A stretch of DNA of 64,000 nucleotides from Flabesymbios commensalis (lineage: Eukaryota > Annelida > Polychaeta > Terebellida > Flabelligeridae). Shown in pieces: positions 11,901 through 23,400 of the stretch. A program made the position numbers and the translations under genes. Position 1 is the stretch's first letter. Every line of letters starts with the position of its first letter. The stretch spans positions 76,417,331 to 76,481,330 of the forward strand of contig OZ024909.1 of NCBI GenBank assembly GCA_964017125.1. The letters run 5' to 3'. Under the pieces are notes generated by a model. The model was not told where the DNA came from. It ran no database searches and was given only the letters and a program-made list of their open reading frames with translations.

Positions 11901-14900
11901 GATAAAAGATATGAATTAATTTTACGAATCTATGCAATTTTCAATCACCTAAAATTTTGATTGCAGTAGAGAGACACAATGTTGACCCTTACAGCGCGAG
12001 GATAGACTTTAGTCGTCAGAATCTGACGTCTGTAGACGTCAGCTTCTGACGACTAAAGTCTATCCCCGCATTGTAAGAGTAAAAATATTGCTAATGGTCG
12101 TACACCCATAACATAGGTATTCAAATTAAGCCGACAGAGCTAACTAGGACATTTATGGTGATTTCAAATTGCTTAAAACCCTTTGGTCCCCATGATTAAT
12201 GCAAAATTAATTAAGCGTTGCAAGGGTTAAGTGAGAAATTTAATTAGAAAATTCAGAGCTGAAAGGGTTTACAGGGGACTGTGGTGAGTCTGTAATATTG
12301 TTTTCAAATATATACGTCATACCTAAAGCTTTATATGCGTAATATTTTTTGATTCAAGATATTAGCCTACACCTAAAGCAATAGTGTGTCTATCATGACG
12401 TTGGAGAATAGATGGGTTGTCAAGAACATTAAATTTTCACATTTTTACACCTAAAAATTGCCAAACATGAATAATAATTTGAATACATTCCTTTCATGAA
12501 TTCGTTCTATCTGCTAGTCTAGCTGACTAGTTCAAGACAATGAGTGATCAGGATTATTTTGATTTCAATTTCTGTTTGTTTTTAATGTATATACTCTAAA
12601 ACAGCAAAATCCACCATGAAATTTTAAATTATCAGCATCATTAACAATAAATGAATCTGTCTTGTGTATAGGGATGTAAATCCGTAAAAAATCGCTATTT
12701 AATGGATGATAATAGGTGAATTTCATATCCATTATCGTCAAACCAATCATCTTAAAATATCGTCATGACGTCATCTTTAGATGTGAGCTCACAAAAAAAG
12801 CTGTTGCATGATATCGAGGCACATAAACAATGTTAGACCTTCTTATAGAAAACCCATCTATTCCTCGAAATTATGACGGTATATTAGGTAGTATTATAAT
12901 CGCATGAATAAAACAATTCTGATTTGATTTTTTTTGTGAATCTTTTGAATTAGACTAAAGTAAATATATATTTAGACCAGAATGCTTAAGACTCTCAAAT
13001 ATCCGACTTCATTGTCATTTCAGAAATGTGATTTGTCTGCATTATATATTTATTTTACAGATACATTCTCCAGACATGCAGTATGTCAGAGTCGGTTGAC
13101 AAGGTAAGATAAGGGACTCAATCAAGCTAAAATCATTAAAAAAATCGGTGATTTTATTTTGGCTTCTTAATATGACCATAGACTAGAACTGCAAAAGTTT
13201 TTTTTAATTTTTGTGCTGCGCATTTACCAGTTAGGCTAGATATAGAGACGAAATTCCCGTATTTCTTATTTTGGACATGCATGTCTGAAATAAGATCATG
13301 CATTGTCGCTACTGGAACCACAATTATATAAAACAATTAAAATATTGATCTACATCCTTTTCTATGGAATGATATGTATCATACACATGTTTTATATTGA
13401 ATGCTATTATATGCGATACATTTTTAATCTGGATCATGAAATTGGTTCGTATGACGCCGTTTAAAATAAGAGTTATATCTCAATCCAAGATCATGTTAAA
13501 AGTTTGTTTGCAAAGTATTAAACAAAATATACTCTATCGGTATTTTATTTTATGTTAGTGAAGCCTAAAAATAGCTCTAAGGCATCGCATGTTGTAATCA
13601 CTGTAGAATCGGGTATCGCTCAGAGTTCTAGCATTAACGCGTCTTATTTACTATGTCAGGTACAAATCCCTAACACCATAGTGTTAGCACAACATGTGAA
13701 GAAGAGAAATAACACTCAGCAAAAATACCCTTTAAGCCCTCACGATGCATTAAAGCATCATTTTACATCCCTGAAAACAGACTTAATTTTCCTACAACCA
13801 AGGGTTTTAGAACGAAAATTTCCATGATACTGGTTTACCAATACGTGGCAATTTTCTTTGATTTTTAAACCACATCAAATCATCTTCATCCTTTACAAGT
13901 CGAGAATTGCGATAGCAATTCGCGGCTTGTAGTGGATGAAGATGACAATGGTAAATTCAGGCCTGAAAGGGTTAACAAGCATCTCTAAGAGCACACAAAT
14001 AAGTAGCAGTTGTTTAGCCTCAGTTTAAAGTCCTTCGTGATATACATTGTAATTCATAAATATACATTGCCCTGTTTATACCAACATGTTGTACATTATA
14101 GTTCATTGTAGGCAAGGTGTATGTGTCTGAATATATTCTCGGTATTATATTCACACATGTATACCTGTGTGGGTCTTGATCGTTACTATGTCTCAGTATA
14201 AAGGCCTTTATATATACACTGTAGTTCGTCACATTTTAGTATTATCTAATAATCCATATCTGGATTCTATATCCACCTGAAACAATAATATTGTTATCAT
14301 TTGTATGTGTTGACAGGTCCCTGGTGATAAAGCACTAAATGGCGTCGCCAGAAGTTTGGAAGCAGCATGGCTATATTATAACAACTCTCAGTAAGTCACC
14401 AACCTACTAGGGTAGACACCAGGGTAGAGACATTTAGAAAAATGATATGGTAATGAATATTACCAGATAAGATAAACCACCAGCTTATGTATAATACCAC
14501 CATTAGGGGTCTTGTCATGTTAAAAAAAATATTTAAAAATCCGAGAAGAATTGGAAGTTTTTTGGAGACATATATGGGGTGATTGGCTATCATGTGACCC
14601 TCCGAGAGGGTCACATGATAGCCAATCACCCCATATAAGGAAACACTTGTGCCCCATCTTGTGGCAACTTTGATTTGTTTGTCACAAATATATTCATACT
14701 ATATAAGGGGTGTTAATCACTTTTAACGGCTATTATTCATTGTTAACCATTGTAGGGCTGTTCTGCTTATTATAGTAGAAAAGAAGGAGGAACATATCAA
14801 TGAATATGATCAGATAATGATAGACTACTTCAAATATGACATCAATCCTAACATTAAGATTATGAGAAAATCGTACGCAGAGATGCACAGTCTCTCTCTG

Positions 14901-17900
14901 GAAGGAGCCGACAGAAAACTATTTATGTAAGTTAGGAAAATTATGTTTAAATTAGTTGTGCATGTAAACAATTCACATTTCGTTAATTTTGAATCAAATT
15001 CAGTGTTGTTTTATACGTAATTCAACTGTTATTTGTTGTTGAAAATGAAAAAAACATCACTTTTACTACAGGCTTAAAATCACGCTTCAAATTATGAAAT
15101 CATATGCATTTTAATCAAAACGAAATGAAAATTAAAATATTGTTCAATATATTTTACATTTTAACATTTAGAATTTATACACAAAAATATTTAATTGATT
15201 TGCTTTTTTTCAGTGATGGTCACGAGGTGGCAGTTGTGTATTACAACCGTGGCTGTTGCCCTGGTAGTTACAAATGTGAAAAGGTACCATAATCAACTCA
15301 CACTACTGTGACTGTGCCTAATTTAACAACCATTTGGCAACTATTTAGCTATGACCACTCTATGTATGTTTCTTTTTCCATCTATTTCGTTTGTTTTCTC
15401 ATTGACTTTTTCACAAATCGGTCCAAAGTTTTTAATTTCTTCGCCCTCATCAACCTTTCAAGAACTTGGTGCCGATTGTTTTTTGTCGCCCTAATTTAAT
15501 TTTCTAGAAATAGGTCCAAATTTGTTTTTTCTTTCAGCACTCTCTCATTAGATTTCGGATTTTTTCTCATCTAAAAAAAACAGTGGCCGTATATGGGTGT
15601 TCCTAATTCGACGATCGTGCGTCAACCCTACAACGAGGGGTTTCTTGAGGCGATCGTAGAGATCGTGTACATGGCCAATACCTTTCTACAAACTTCAGAT
15701 TGAACGAGATACGAAAGCTTTTTTTCCTCGTGGCTGCCTTGAAAAGTCAGCAAAAAATGTTCCCAAAATCATTGGTACGGCGCTCGTACGGGTCATTTAG
15801 CGATCAAAGGTTGAATATTAAAATGACTCATACTAGAGATGATATTGAAAGATCTAAAGCAGATTATATATGTGTCAATCAAATAATAGAAAACGAATAC
15901 TAATTAACCAAAATGTTAATTTCATATTTTTTACATTTGACTTTCTCGTTTTATGGACACTATGAAAATTAAATAGCATGCGAAATTTGACAGTTTTTCG
16001 AATTTGAGCCAATTTTTGTTGTTTATGCTTAACAATGTTAGGACTGGACAGCCCGTCTTGACATGGAAAGATCCCTGGCTGTGAAGTGTACTGATATAGG
16101 AGGTCAGCTGGCGGGAACAAAGAAGGTACAGCAGGTGCTGGCAGAGCCCGGAATGCTGGAAAGATTTTTATCTGATCCCGAGGAAATCAAGCTGATCAGG
16201 GACACGTTTACTGCGCATTATTCATTAGATAAGGTCAGTCATTTCTATGTATAATGTGTCCAGAGCCAACAACATAAATATCTGTAAAATATGTAGAATC
16301 ATTACTATATATTGCTAATTAATGACATCAAAATATAATTTTGCGATAATACAACAAAGCAGGCCCAGACCAAAACAAACCTTTATCATAACATATAGGC
16401 CTAGTTATCCTTATTTGAATTGGAGCAGGTTGATATGGCAAAAATGCCTGAAAATGAATGTCCACGGCCAGAGTTAAAAATAATAAAATTAAATTTAGTA
16501 GCCTATGTATTAATTGCACTCTATTTGTAGATTTAATTAGAATTTTTTCAAGCTAACGCATTCTAGTGCTTATTTCTATTTCAAATATTTTCAGTCAATG
16601 TTTAGTGATGTCTACAGAAATCGGGTTTACTACGTTATCCTCACACAGTTTCTCTGACCTCTCTTATCCATCTATGGCAGAATAAAGTAATATGGGATCT
16701 TGTTCTTTTAGTATCATATTAGTAGTCACGAATTCTCAATATAGTTTACTTAAATTTCAAATTTATTGATACACCGTCCATCTAAATTCAATGTTTCATG
16801 TTTACATAATATCACTCGACCTTGTCTTGTGCTGTTACAGCCATCACTGTTACAAAACTAGTTCCCATTTCTAGATATTAAATATTAACATCACTTTCCT
16901 ATTTATCTTGTTCACAGTCTTCTAGCGGTGATTTAGCTATGAAAAAGGCAAGAACTAATCCATATAAATATGTGATTAAACCTCAGAGAGAAGGGGGCGG
17001 TGAGTAGACTTGACTTGTTTAAGATATATATTCACAGATACTCCATTCCCTTGATATTCTCAATAATCATATAATATAATTATGATCAATGAGAATATGA
17101 TAAATAAAGAGAGCATTGTATACCTCTTATTTGGTATATTTGTGATCAATATATCACCTTGTTTGTTTGTTTGTTTGTTTGTTTGTTTGTTTGTTTGTTT
17201 GTTTGTTTGTTTGTTTGTTTGTTTGTTTGTTTGTTTGTTTGTTTGTTTGTTTGTTTGTTTGTTTGTTTGTTTGTTTGTTTGTTTGTTTGTTTGTTTGTTT
17301 GTTTGTTTGTTTGTTTGTTTGTTTGTTTGTTTGTGCATATTTATGCTTTTGGATGTCTACATCTGGACCAATTTCAAAAACCATATTATTTTTCCAAATT
17401 AAAAAAACTCCAGAAATAATGTAGGCAGAGTGATAATGAAATATATCTATGATTTGAGCATGTGTTTCATCACAGAGTGTAATATCAGAGTATGGATCTG
17501 ATTCATTCAGGTTGGTAGGCCTACTCCGCATGCAGAGTGACGGGGGCAATAACCAAGTCAAGACAGCTGTAGTGTGAATTAACCCTTGAAGCGCTGAAAT
17601 ATTGTGACCGAGGTTTAATATTAAAATGCCTCATACTATACCGAATTTGCCATCCATTATGTTTTTACAATGAGCTGGGTACTGCAATGCAACACATTTT
17701 TTTCAGACTACAATTACAAATTTTTATAGTGTAATACGTTTTCTGAAGATGTATATTTATGTTATAAACGATGGATCTCTGCAGTAACTTATATTCATAT
17801 TCGAGAGTCCATCACCGTTATTACATAGCCTACTAGTATTTCTCAGGCTATGATTTCCAAAAAGGCATGTATTTCTACAAACTCAAGAGCAGGATTGTAT

Positions 17901-20377
17901 GATGTACGCTCATCCAGCTATATCTAGATCACGACATGTGTAACTTTCTCTATCAAGCTGCAATAACACGTCTAGCCCATGTAGCATCAGCATTAGCAAG
18001 GGGTCAGAATACACTGAACGAACAGCTAGGTCGACGAAATCCTAATAAATCTTGCTAGAAAATTAACAGATTCAGGGCCATAAACTACTCCTAAACTTTG
18101 ATTAGAGGATAACAAAGCCCGGAGTGAAAGGCCATGGCGTGTCTGTTTAAGTTGTAACGCGGAACCCGAGTATTGCTAAGTATTCAGCCTTCTGAATAAA
18201 ACCGCTAATTCAGCTTGCACTAAAGACACCTTATATAGGGCGAATGAAGGAAACCATTTTTAATAACCCACCATGCTCGATCACCCCACCCTCACAGCAT
18301 ATGTACATCAGTCATTTTTATTGTCCAAATTGCACTGTTTGTAAATATATTAGAAGTCATCTAAATCATTGTGTTATAAAATAAGGTTAAACAATGATTT
18401 TTCTTGCTTGCTGAAAACCATGTAGAGTGTTATAACCCTTAAAGCGTTGAAATTATTTGTAAAAAAACTATCGCAACCAAAGGGCTTTTTTTCACTTTGA
18501 AATTATCATAAATGTTTTAGTTAGCTCTTTCCGATTCAGTTGAATACCTATGTTAGGGGTCTACGGCCATTAGAAAAATATATGTACTCTTACAGTGCGG
18601 GGATCGACTTTAGTCTTTAGTCAGAGACGTCAGATTCTGTCGTCAGAGTCTGACGTCTACAGACGTCAGATTCTGACGACTAAAGTCGATCCCCGCGCTG
18701 TGAGGGTTAATATATTGCATCATATATTGCCTCCTCTACACGGAGCCTCTATTTCTAGGTAATAATATATTTGGTGATGATATACCTCGGCTACTCGACA
18801 GAATAGAAAACACAGAGGAGAGAAATGGCTACGTTATGATGGATCTGATAAAAAAGCCTGGCAGCAAAAACGTGATAGTGAGATCGAACAGCCCCATAGA
18901 GAGAGTGAATGTCGTGTGTGAGCTGGGCATCTATGGTGCTCTACTGGGGTAAGTGCAGTGACAATAAACCTTAAAGCGACTCAATCAGTAGGCCATAAAC
19001 ATGTCCATAGACTAGAACTGCAATTTTTTTTTTTAATTTTTGTGCTGCTCATTTATCATAGTAGTAATAACTGGGGATGTCCACATACCTAACTGATCCT
19101 GTTTATACCCTTAATTGGGGGGGGGGGGTGTTAGAAACGCCTAATTGGGTGCCCAGCGTGCATGATAAGGTGCCCCTAATGATAGGTGGCGCCATGCCCC
19201 TTCTGAATCCTAGATGAAACACTGACTGGTAAATGCTGTTCTAGTCTATGGTCATGTTTACATCATACGGTCATATTAAGAAGCCAAAATAAAATCATCG
19301 CATTCAGCACATAAAAACGGGCTTCAGTGGTGAAAGGGTTAAAGCGGTAAAATATTTTTGTACAAACCATGGAGAACAAAGGGTTTTTTCAATTTTAAAT
19401 CATAAATGTCTTAGTTAGCTCATTCTGATTCATTTGAATACCTATGTTATGTGTCTACGGCCAGTATAAATATTTTTACTCTTACAGTGCGGTGATCGAC
19501 TTTAGACGTCAGAATCTGTCGTCTATAGACGTTAGATTTTGACGTCTAAGGTCGATGTTATACAAATGTTTTGTGTTTCCGGGTAGGAAATCAGTATATA
19601 TCATACAGTCCAGTAGAGAGTCCATGGTGATATCAGAAATTTGCAACCCTGGCTTGGTCAATGTTGTCAATTCAACCAGTGATGTAGGCTATTTCAATAG
19701 GTTTTGGCCATTGGTCCCGAGCATTTCCACTAATTAATAACGGTCAGACTAGCTGGGTCTGCGCAAGCGTTTGACCAATTTTATCTCATTTTTATAAAAC
19801 ATAAAAACTTGGGACCTTTACCACAGTTTTCTTTCGTAATTCCATCATTGGATGTGGATCTGGCTAGAAAATCAATGAGACTGGATGGTTGATGTATTAT
19901 TATACATTATTGATCCAGTGTCATAGATGAGGAACAACATCTGCTTAACATCTCCTGCTTAAATGTAGAAATATATATCTATGCATATGTATTCCCTAGG
20001 GCCCGGTTACAACAAACATGAATATCTTGTTTTATCTCAGGTCGTAGTAATTGTTGTTTAAAAGGAAGAGTTATACATCCAATTTGGTGTAATTGTTTAA
20101 AAAAAAAACTTAAACTGTTAATTAATAAATAATATTTGAATGACAGCATTTTTATTTCTTTCTAAAATGATGCATCTTAAATCTTGAATTTTTATATTAC
20201 GCATTTATTATTAACTTTATTTCTTAATTATTTACTATGTTATATGATTTCAGATCTGCTGAACAGATGTCCATGAATACATGTTTCGGTCATTATGTGA
20301 GATGTAAACTTGAAGATGCTGATGAAGGGGGAGTTGAATCTGGCAATGGTTCTCCCAGTAGCGTGTTACTTATATAG
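5944..20377 (+). CDS. GSS: Glutathione synthetase-like ATP-grasp enzyme, 12 coding exons
   Basis: Exons: 5944-6046, 8087-8264, 9745-9820, 11465-11604, 13061-13103, 14317-14390, 14756-14926, 15214-15283, 16042-16233, 16918-16999, 18759-18948, 20254-20377. All junctions are GT..AG with matching phases, giving 480 codons (human GSS has 474). Eukaryotic GSS joins gamma-glutamylcysteine and glycine with ATP in the cytosol, as a homodimer. Family landmarks seen: LNHG in exon 1, PFTLFP and a following [11 protein letters not shown] in exon 2, NRSDY and VEINTI in exon 4, LAGTKKVQQ in exon 9, the ATP loop [10 protein letters not shown] across exons 10-11, CELGIYG in exon 11, and R-C-K followed by GGVESG in exon 12. 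Odd points: the SxSF dipeptide-binding motif after EINTI is GAG-G, and the FRDGY motif is YNRGC, so substrate use may differ. The ATG follows a probable splice acceptor. Unlisted intron stretches, including 15284-16041 and 16234-16917, hold nothing recognised. Confidence 0.95.
6320..6845. repeat. 45-base tandem array carrying CRE palindromes, in GSS intron 1
   Basis: About eleven to twelve units of 45 bases (GACTATTATGAAGTGACTG, then TTTACAATTATGACGTCACAA plus a short spacer). Ten units carry a perfect TGACGTCA, the cyclic-AMP response element, and one has a variant. The unit length is divisible by three, so open frames run through it on both strands; these are not genes. It lies about 270 bases into intron 1, where an enhancer role is possible but not shown. 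Confidence 0.9.
7869..8062. mobile_element. Two adjacent short MITEs with CAGCAAACATGACAC ends
   Basis: The first copy (about 7870-7955) begins CCAGCAAACATGACAC and ends GTGTCGTGTTTGCTGG. A diverged second copy follows to about 8060 and ends CATGCTTGTTGGG. They stand just before the exon 2 acceptor. Related pieces lie near 36690-36760 and 53765. Confidence 0.65.
8640..8840. mobile_element. Palindromic hairpin element (copy 1)
   Basis: The core is GGGTGAT-GGCTATCATGTGAC and its complement around CTCTGAGAGAG, flanked by CTTATATGGGG / CCCCATATAAGG. The copy at 14570-14720 in intron 6 is cleaner. It is non-coding. Confidence 0.75.
8867..9277 (+). repeat. Tandem duplication of about 205 bases
   Basis: Two adjacent copies, about 8867-9071 and 9072-9277, start GACTTTAGTAACAGCTTG and end AAAAATCAATTGG. 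They differ by a few substitutions and small indels. No coding sequence. Confidence 0.9.
9300..9549. mobile_element. TTAA-flanked MITE, CTTCATCC hairpin family
   Basis: It begins TTAACCCTTTCAAACCTGAG and ends AGGGCTTAAAGGGTTAA. The left third folds: TCATCTTCATCC..ACCGCGAATTGC against GCAATTCGCG..GGATGAAGATGA-type sequence. The TTAA flanks and CCCTTT ends recall non-autonomous piggyBac-type elements. Other copies: 13726-13975, 21548-21785, 26098-26345, 47933-48177, 48646-48884 and 51631-51862. Confidence 0.7.
9783..10440 (+). repeat. Minisatellite that includes the 3' end of GSS exon 3
   Basis: Eight units of about 80-110 bases each contain ACATCTACCAGGCTGTACAC, a GGAAGG..GGTACAGGT segment and a GT/G-rich stretch. 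The first unit is the real exon end (exon stops at 9820, encoding the [12 protein letters not shown] tail). The later seven are diverged copies lying in intron 3. Several keep a CAG|GT donor-like junction. Confidence 0.9.
10480..11330 (+). repeat. Tandem duplication with T-rich, CGCTCCA-containing subrepeats
   Basis: A block starting CATGGTGTGGGGGATGCATT at about 10478 recurs at about 10836, and the second copy runs on into further degenerate subrepeats (CGCTCCATTTTT, GAAAACACCAATTT). Open frames of 90-108 residues on both strands here are low-complexity and unlikely to be genes. Confidence 0.8.
11640..11857 (-). mobile_element. TTAA-type MITE, GACGTCAGAATC family (inverted)
   Basis: It carries the family body (CATAAATGTCTTAGTTGGCTC) and then the hairpin tip with GTAGACGTCAGAATCTAACG, ending GTAAGAGTTAA. 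It lies in intron 4. Confidence 0.6.
11982..12230 (+). mobile_element. TTAA-type MITE, GACGTCAGAATC family
   Basis: The left end (GACCCTTACAGCGCG) folds on itself through GTCAGAATCTGACGTC / GACGTCAGCTTCTGAC. The body includes CATAACATAGGTATTCAAAT, and the right end is GCAAGGGTTAA. Other copies: 18431-18710, 19335-19560 (partial), 45731-45930, 45955-46612, 60957-61205, 61845-62067 and 63956 onward. Confidence 0.7.
12385..12905. mobile_element. Foldback element in GSS intron 4
   Basis: The left arm GAGAATAGATGGGTTGTC and right arm AACCCATCTATTCCTC are inverted partners, with further pairing outward to a CATGACG / ATTATGACG pair. The centre is AT-rich and non-coding. It ends about 155 bases before exon 5. 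Confidence 0.5.
13107..13340. mobile_element. MITE of the GACTCAATCA family
   Basis: It begins a few bases after the exon 5 donor with GGGACTCAATCAAGCTAAAATC and includes ACCATAGACTAGAACTGCA. The same words occur in the copies at about 18968-19265 and 23938-24325. Non-coding. Confidence 0.55.
13726..13975 (-). mobile_element. TTAA-flanked MITE, CTTCATCC hairpin family (inverted)
   Basis: An inverted copy of the element at 9300-9549, beginning TTTAAGCCCTCACGATGCAT and ending CAGGCCTGAAAGGGTTAA. A frame at 13552-13827 overlaps it and is not a gene. Confidence 0.7.
14570..14720. mobile_element. Palindromic hairpin element (copy 2), near-perfect
   Basis: GGGTGATTGGCTATCATGTG, then ACCCTC and its exact complement around CGAG form a perfect palindrome of about 56 bases. 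The outer part CACTTGTGCCCCATCTTGTG matches the copy at 8640-8840 in reverse. It lies about 35 bases before the exon 7 acceptor. Confidence 0.8.
17157..17333. repeat. (TTTG)n microsatellite, about 43 units
   Basis: An uninterrupted run of TTTG/GTTT in GSS intron 10. Open frames on both strands (CLFV and NKQT repeats) are products of the tetranucleotide repeat, not genes. Confidence 0.98.
17340..18430. other. GSS intron 10, unassigned part
   Basis: It contains a partial TTAACCC-type MITE end near 17578-17640 and a module at 18230-18290 shared with 3890 and 56420 (AACCCACCATGC). Otherwise no gene or clear repeat is visible. Confidence 0.35.
18431..18710 (-). mobile_element. TTAA-type MITE, GACGTCAGAATC family, complete
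   Basis: It starts ATAACCCTTAAAGCGTTGAA and ends GCGCTGTGAGGGTTAA. The right-hand hairpin repeats GACGTC three times and can fold over about 45 bases. It stops 48 bases before exon 11. Confidence 0.7.
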
Positions 20378-21545
20378 TGTAATACACAGCAGGCATAAAG
20401 GGGCCTCTACATTAAATTATTTTGCCCTTTGAAAATCGTACTTGGATTTTTTTCCACTAAGCAGTCCATTTTCCATCTTATAGGTGTTATTATTAGTTGT
20501 CAATTATACATGTAGCTTTTGCTAAACGTCGAGTCGACTCAAGGAATTTTGACAATCAAGAATTTGGCACAGGGGGTTTCCCACTCCCGTGCATTTTTCA
20601 TAACTTGTAGAATTAAATAAATATTGTACTTTCTAGCTGGACTATTGTTATCCACAACATTGTTTCTGAATTATCTGTTTGTAATTGGTCATGATATGCT
20701 ATTTAATAGCACTTATTTATTGTACTAAGACGTATTAGAACTATATGTTTGGTGTTCAATGGTGGTTTGTGTCTTTTTAAAACTCAGAGAGCAAGATCTT
20801 TTAATTTTTATTAATGTTGACAATTATACATATCTTCATATAATACATTATGCAGGTGGCTTTCCTGACAGTGCTTACATTTGATCTCAGAAGCAGTGTC
20901 CAGTCTTTTCTATTTGTAAGCCTCATATAGTCTTTGATTTGCATACATTAATTTATTATTCATGTATGTAAGGTCGACCGTGGCTAATTTTAAGAGGGAC
21001 ATTTTTTTCTCATTTTACGTTCTGGAGCAGACGATAATACAGCCAGCGATTTAAAATATGTCAATCTAGGTGGCACAAAAAAATAACTCAGAACTGAGCA
21101 GCAGCATAAAACGTAAGCAGAAGAAAAAGTGTCACAGTTTGTACCGAAAAGGGAGCTAATTAGTGTGACAATGTCAGCAGAGTTATATATAATTGGGACA
21201 ACCCCACGTTTTTATTATATAAATTCATTGATATTAAACTTACGGCTCCAAATAGTTTAATACATGGATATAGATAGAGCCCCTCAATTCCTAAAGAACG
21301 TCTAACTTCATAATTGTCTGCTCCAAGGCAAAGATATAAATGTCACAGTAAACCCCATTCTCCCCTGGACCCAATGTCAGCAATAAAACATCTAGTAAAA
21401 TATATCCATCCCCAATAAATAAATCTATAGTGGCAACCACTTACTTTATACATCCTTAGCAAATAATTATTATTTGAGCACATTTAAATGTATTACTGAT
21501 CACATGTCAGTGCCCATTTGGGCCAATTGGGACACAATGGTAACA
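20378..21545 (+). other. Probable 3' UTR and flank of the GSS-like gene
   Basis: No open frame follows the stop at 20375-20377. AATAAA signals occur at about 20616 and later (about 22131 and 22366), so several 3' ends are possible. No other gene is seen. Confidence 0.45.
20616..20621 (+). terminator. Candidate polyadenylation signal AATAAA
   Basis: The first AATAAA after the GSS stop codon, 239 bases downstream. T-rich sequence follows. Later AATAAA motifs could also be used. Confidence 0.35.
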
Positions 21546-21547
21546 AT

Positions 21548-21785
21548 TCCAAGCCTGAATGTACCATTGTCATCTTTATCCACTACAAGCCGCGAATTGC
21601 TGTCGCAATTCTCGTCTTGTAGTGGATGAAGATGAATTAAAGTGGGTGAAAAAATTTAAAAAAAATTGCCATGTATTGGTAAAAGTTTCATGGATATTCC
21701 CCTTCTAAAACCCGTTAGTTTAGAAAAAATGAAGTCTGCTTTCGGATATGTAAAATGATGCATCATGAGGCCCATCCAACTAAGA
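21548..21785 (+). mobile_element. TTAA-type MITE, CTTCATCC hairpin family (in copy 1)
   Basis: It carries CATTGTCATCTTTATCCACT, the AATTGCTGTCGCAATT core and GTAGTGGATGAAGATGA. The duplicate of this insertion is at 26098-26345, so the insertion predates the duplication. Confidence 0.65.
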
Positions 21786-23249
21786 ATCTTCAATTAAGAT
21801 TATCTCAACTGTCTCTTATTTCCATTAGAAAAGTTAAGAGTTATCTCAAAATCTTAACTTTTCTGATAAAATTAAAAAATATATATATATATACATAGCA
21901 TGTCATATTTCAAATTTGAATAGTTATTTTATAAAATCACATCTAGCTTAAATAGAAGCAAGGATACATTTATTTATTTGTACCATGTGTGTAGCAAAGA
22001 AAAGGGACAGAGAAGTCCGCTGTTTTTTGTGATCATGTGGTCAGCTGCTTCACCACAGCCGAGGCATCCACAGAAGTCTATAATAGGAGGAATATTGTAC
22101 TACTATTGTTTTTGTGCTGTTTTAATTGCTGAATAAAAATATGTTTATAGCATGTAAATAAACTGGATAACATAGGGGATTGAATAAATCACTGAACATC
22201 AAAAAAATAAAATAATACTTATGTCTGAGTCTGAGTCTTAAAATTGAAAACTGTTAGTATAATGTAGGCTGTGACTATATTTCCAGAAATATAAATATGT
22301 CTCAGGCATGATGGGATATAATGTATATGATGTCGTCTATGCATAGTTACATGTATTTTGGATTAAATAAAAGTTTTATCATGTGTAGGACTAGTTTATG
22401 GATTGGTCTCATTTTTGTAAGAATAGGATTTCGATTTGTTAATCAAAGATTTGGAAACATGTTGGAAACCTTTAGTCAATGATGTAACTTTTTTACATGT
22501 TTCAATTCGAAAACCACCTAAATAAAGTAAAATTGTACAAAGCTCATTAACTATTTTAAAATTGCACTCTGTAGCTCTAACTGGGCTTAAATAAGTTCTG
22601 TAATCATTTATATGTGTGTGTGTGATAATGATTATAACTTAAATATTCGGCAACCACAAAGTGACATATCCAGTACGCGCTGCTGAATATGTTAAGTATT
22701 CATACTTGACATGAGTCAAGTATGAATACTTGACATGATGATACGTGGAGATACATTATTGCAATTTATAGTATATTTTTAGAATATCAGTCAGCTATGC
22801 ACTTTCATTTTTTAGGGATGATTCTCAGATGACTTCGATCATTGTTAACATTTGAGTTCGATGTGTGTAGGATTGACCGAGGTGGGGCGTAACAATTTTC
22901 ACAAAAACAACTTTCCAATCAGTATATTCTACAATGGCATGGATAACTAGCCTGTTATTTGCCACAAATCTTCACACATGTTGCTATGTTGTTGCTATCT
23001 CTTTGGAAATATTTGGTCCACTGTTTGCGTAGAATTCATTAACCCTCAATACAGTAACAGTAGCAAATATACCACATATGCACATAACATATGCACACAG
23101 CATATGTACATAACACATAGTATTACAGAAATTTGGGCATAGCCTAGCTCCGATCACTCTTTTTTTTAAGTGTACGAGGAGGTCATGGGAGAAGAAATAT
23201 CTTTATGGGTTTTTATCATTATGGCTTAAGGAGGAAACTTCCATTTGTA

Positions 23250-23400
23250 GTGGTTAGAGCGCGTGCCTCTGATTCTGTAGTAGGAGGTCGTGAGTTCGAG
23301 ACCCGTCACTGCCACTTGACTGGACATATACCGGATCAACTAATACTGGGATCACTAATGCCGCCCTAGATAAAGCCGGGACAGGGCTGAAAATAATGTG
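23250..23400 (+). mobile_element. tRNA-derived SINE (in copy 1)
   Basis: Box A-like TGGTTAGAGCGCGTGCC and box B-like GTGAGTTCGAGACCC are spaced as in a tRNA gene. They are followed by a non-tRNA body (CACTTGACTGGACATATACC, then TAATGCCGCCCTAGAT). The cloverleaf 3' half is missing, so this is a SINE head, not a tRNA gene. Its duplicate lies at 27753-27905, and a degraded relative at 59655-59770. Confidence 0.8.

Noticed and set aside
17060-17561. CLFV and NKQT repeat frames up to 135 residues
   Set aside because: They are translations of the (TTTG)n microsatellite inside a well-supported intron.
23254-23330. Possible tRNA gene (also 27753 and 36302)
   Set aside because: Box A and box B are present but the acceptor stem and 3' half are not, and the sequence continues into shared SINE bodies.
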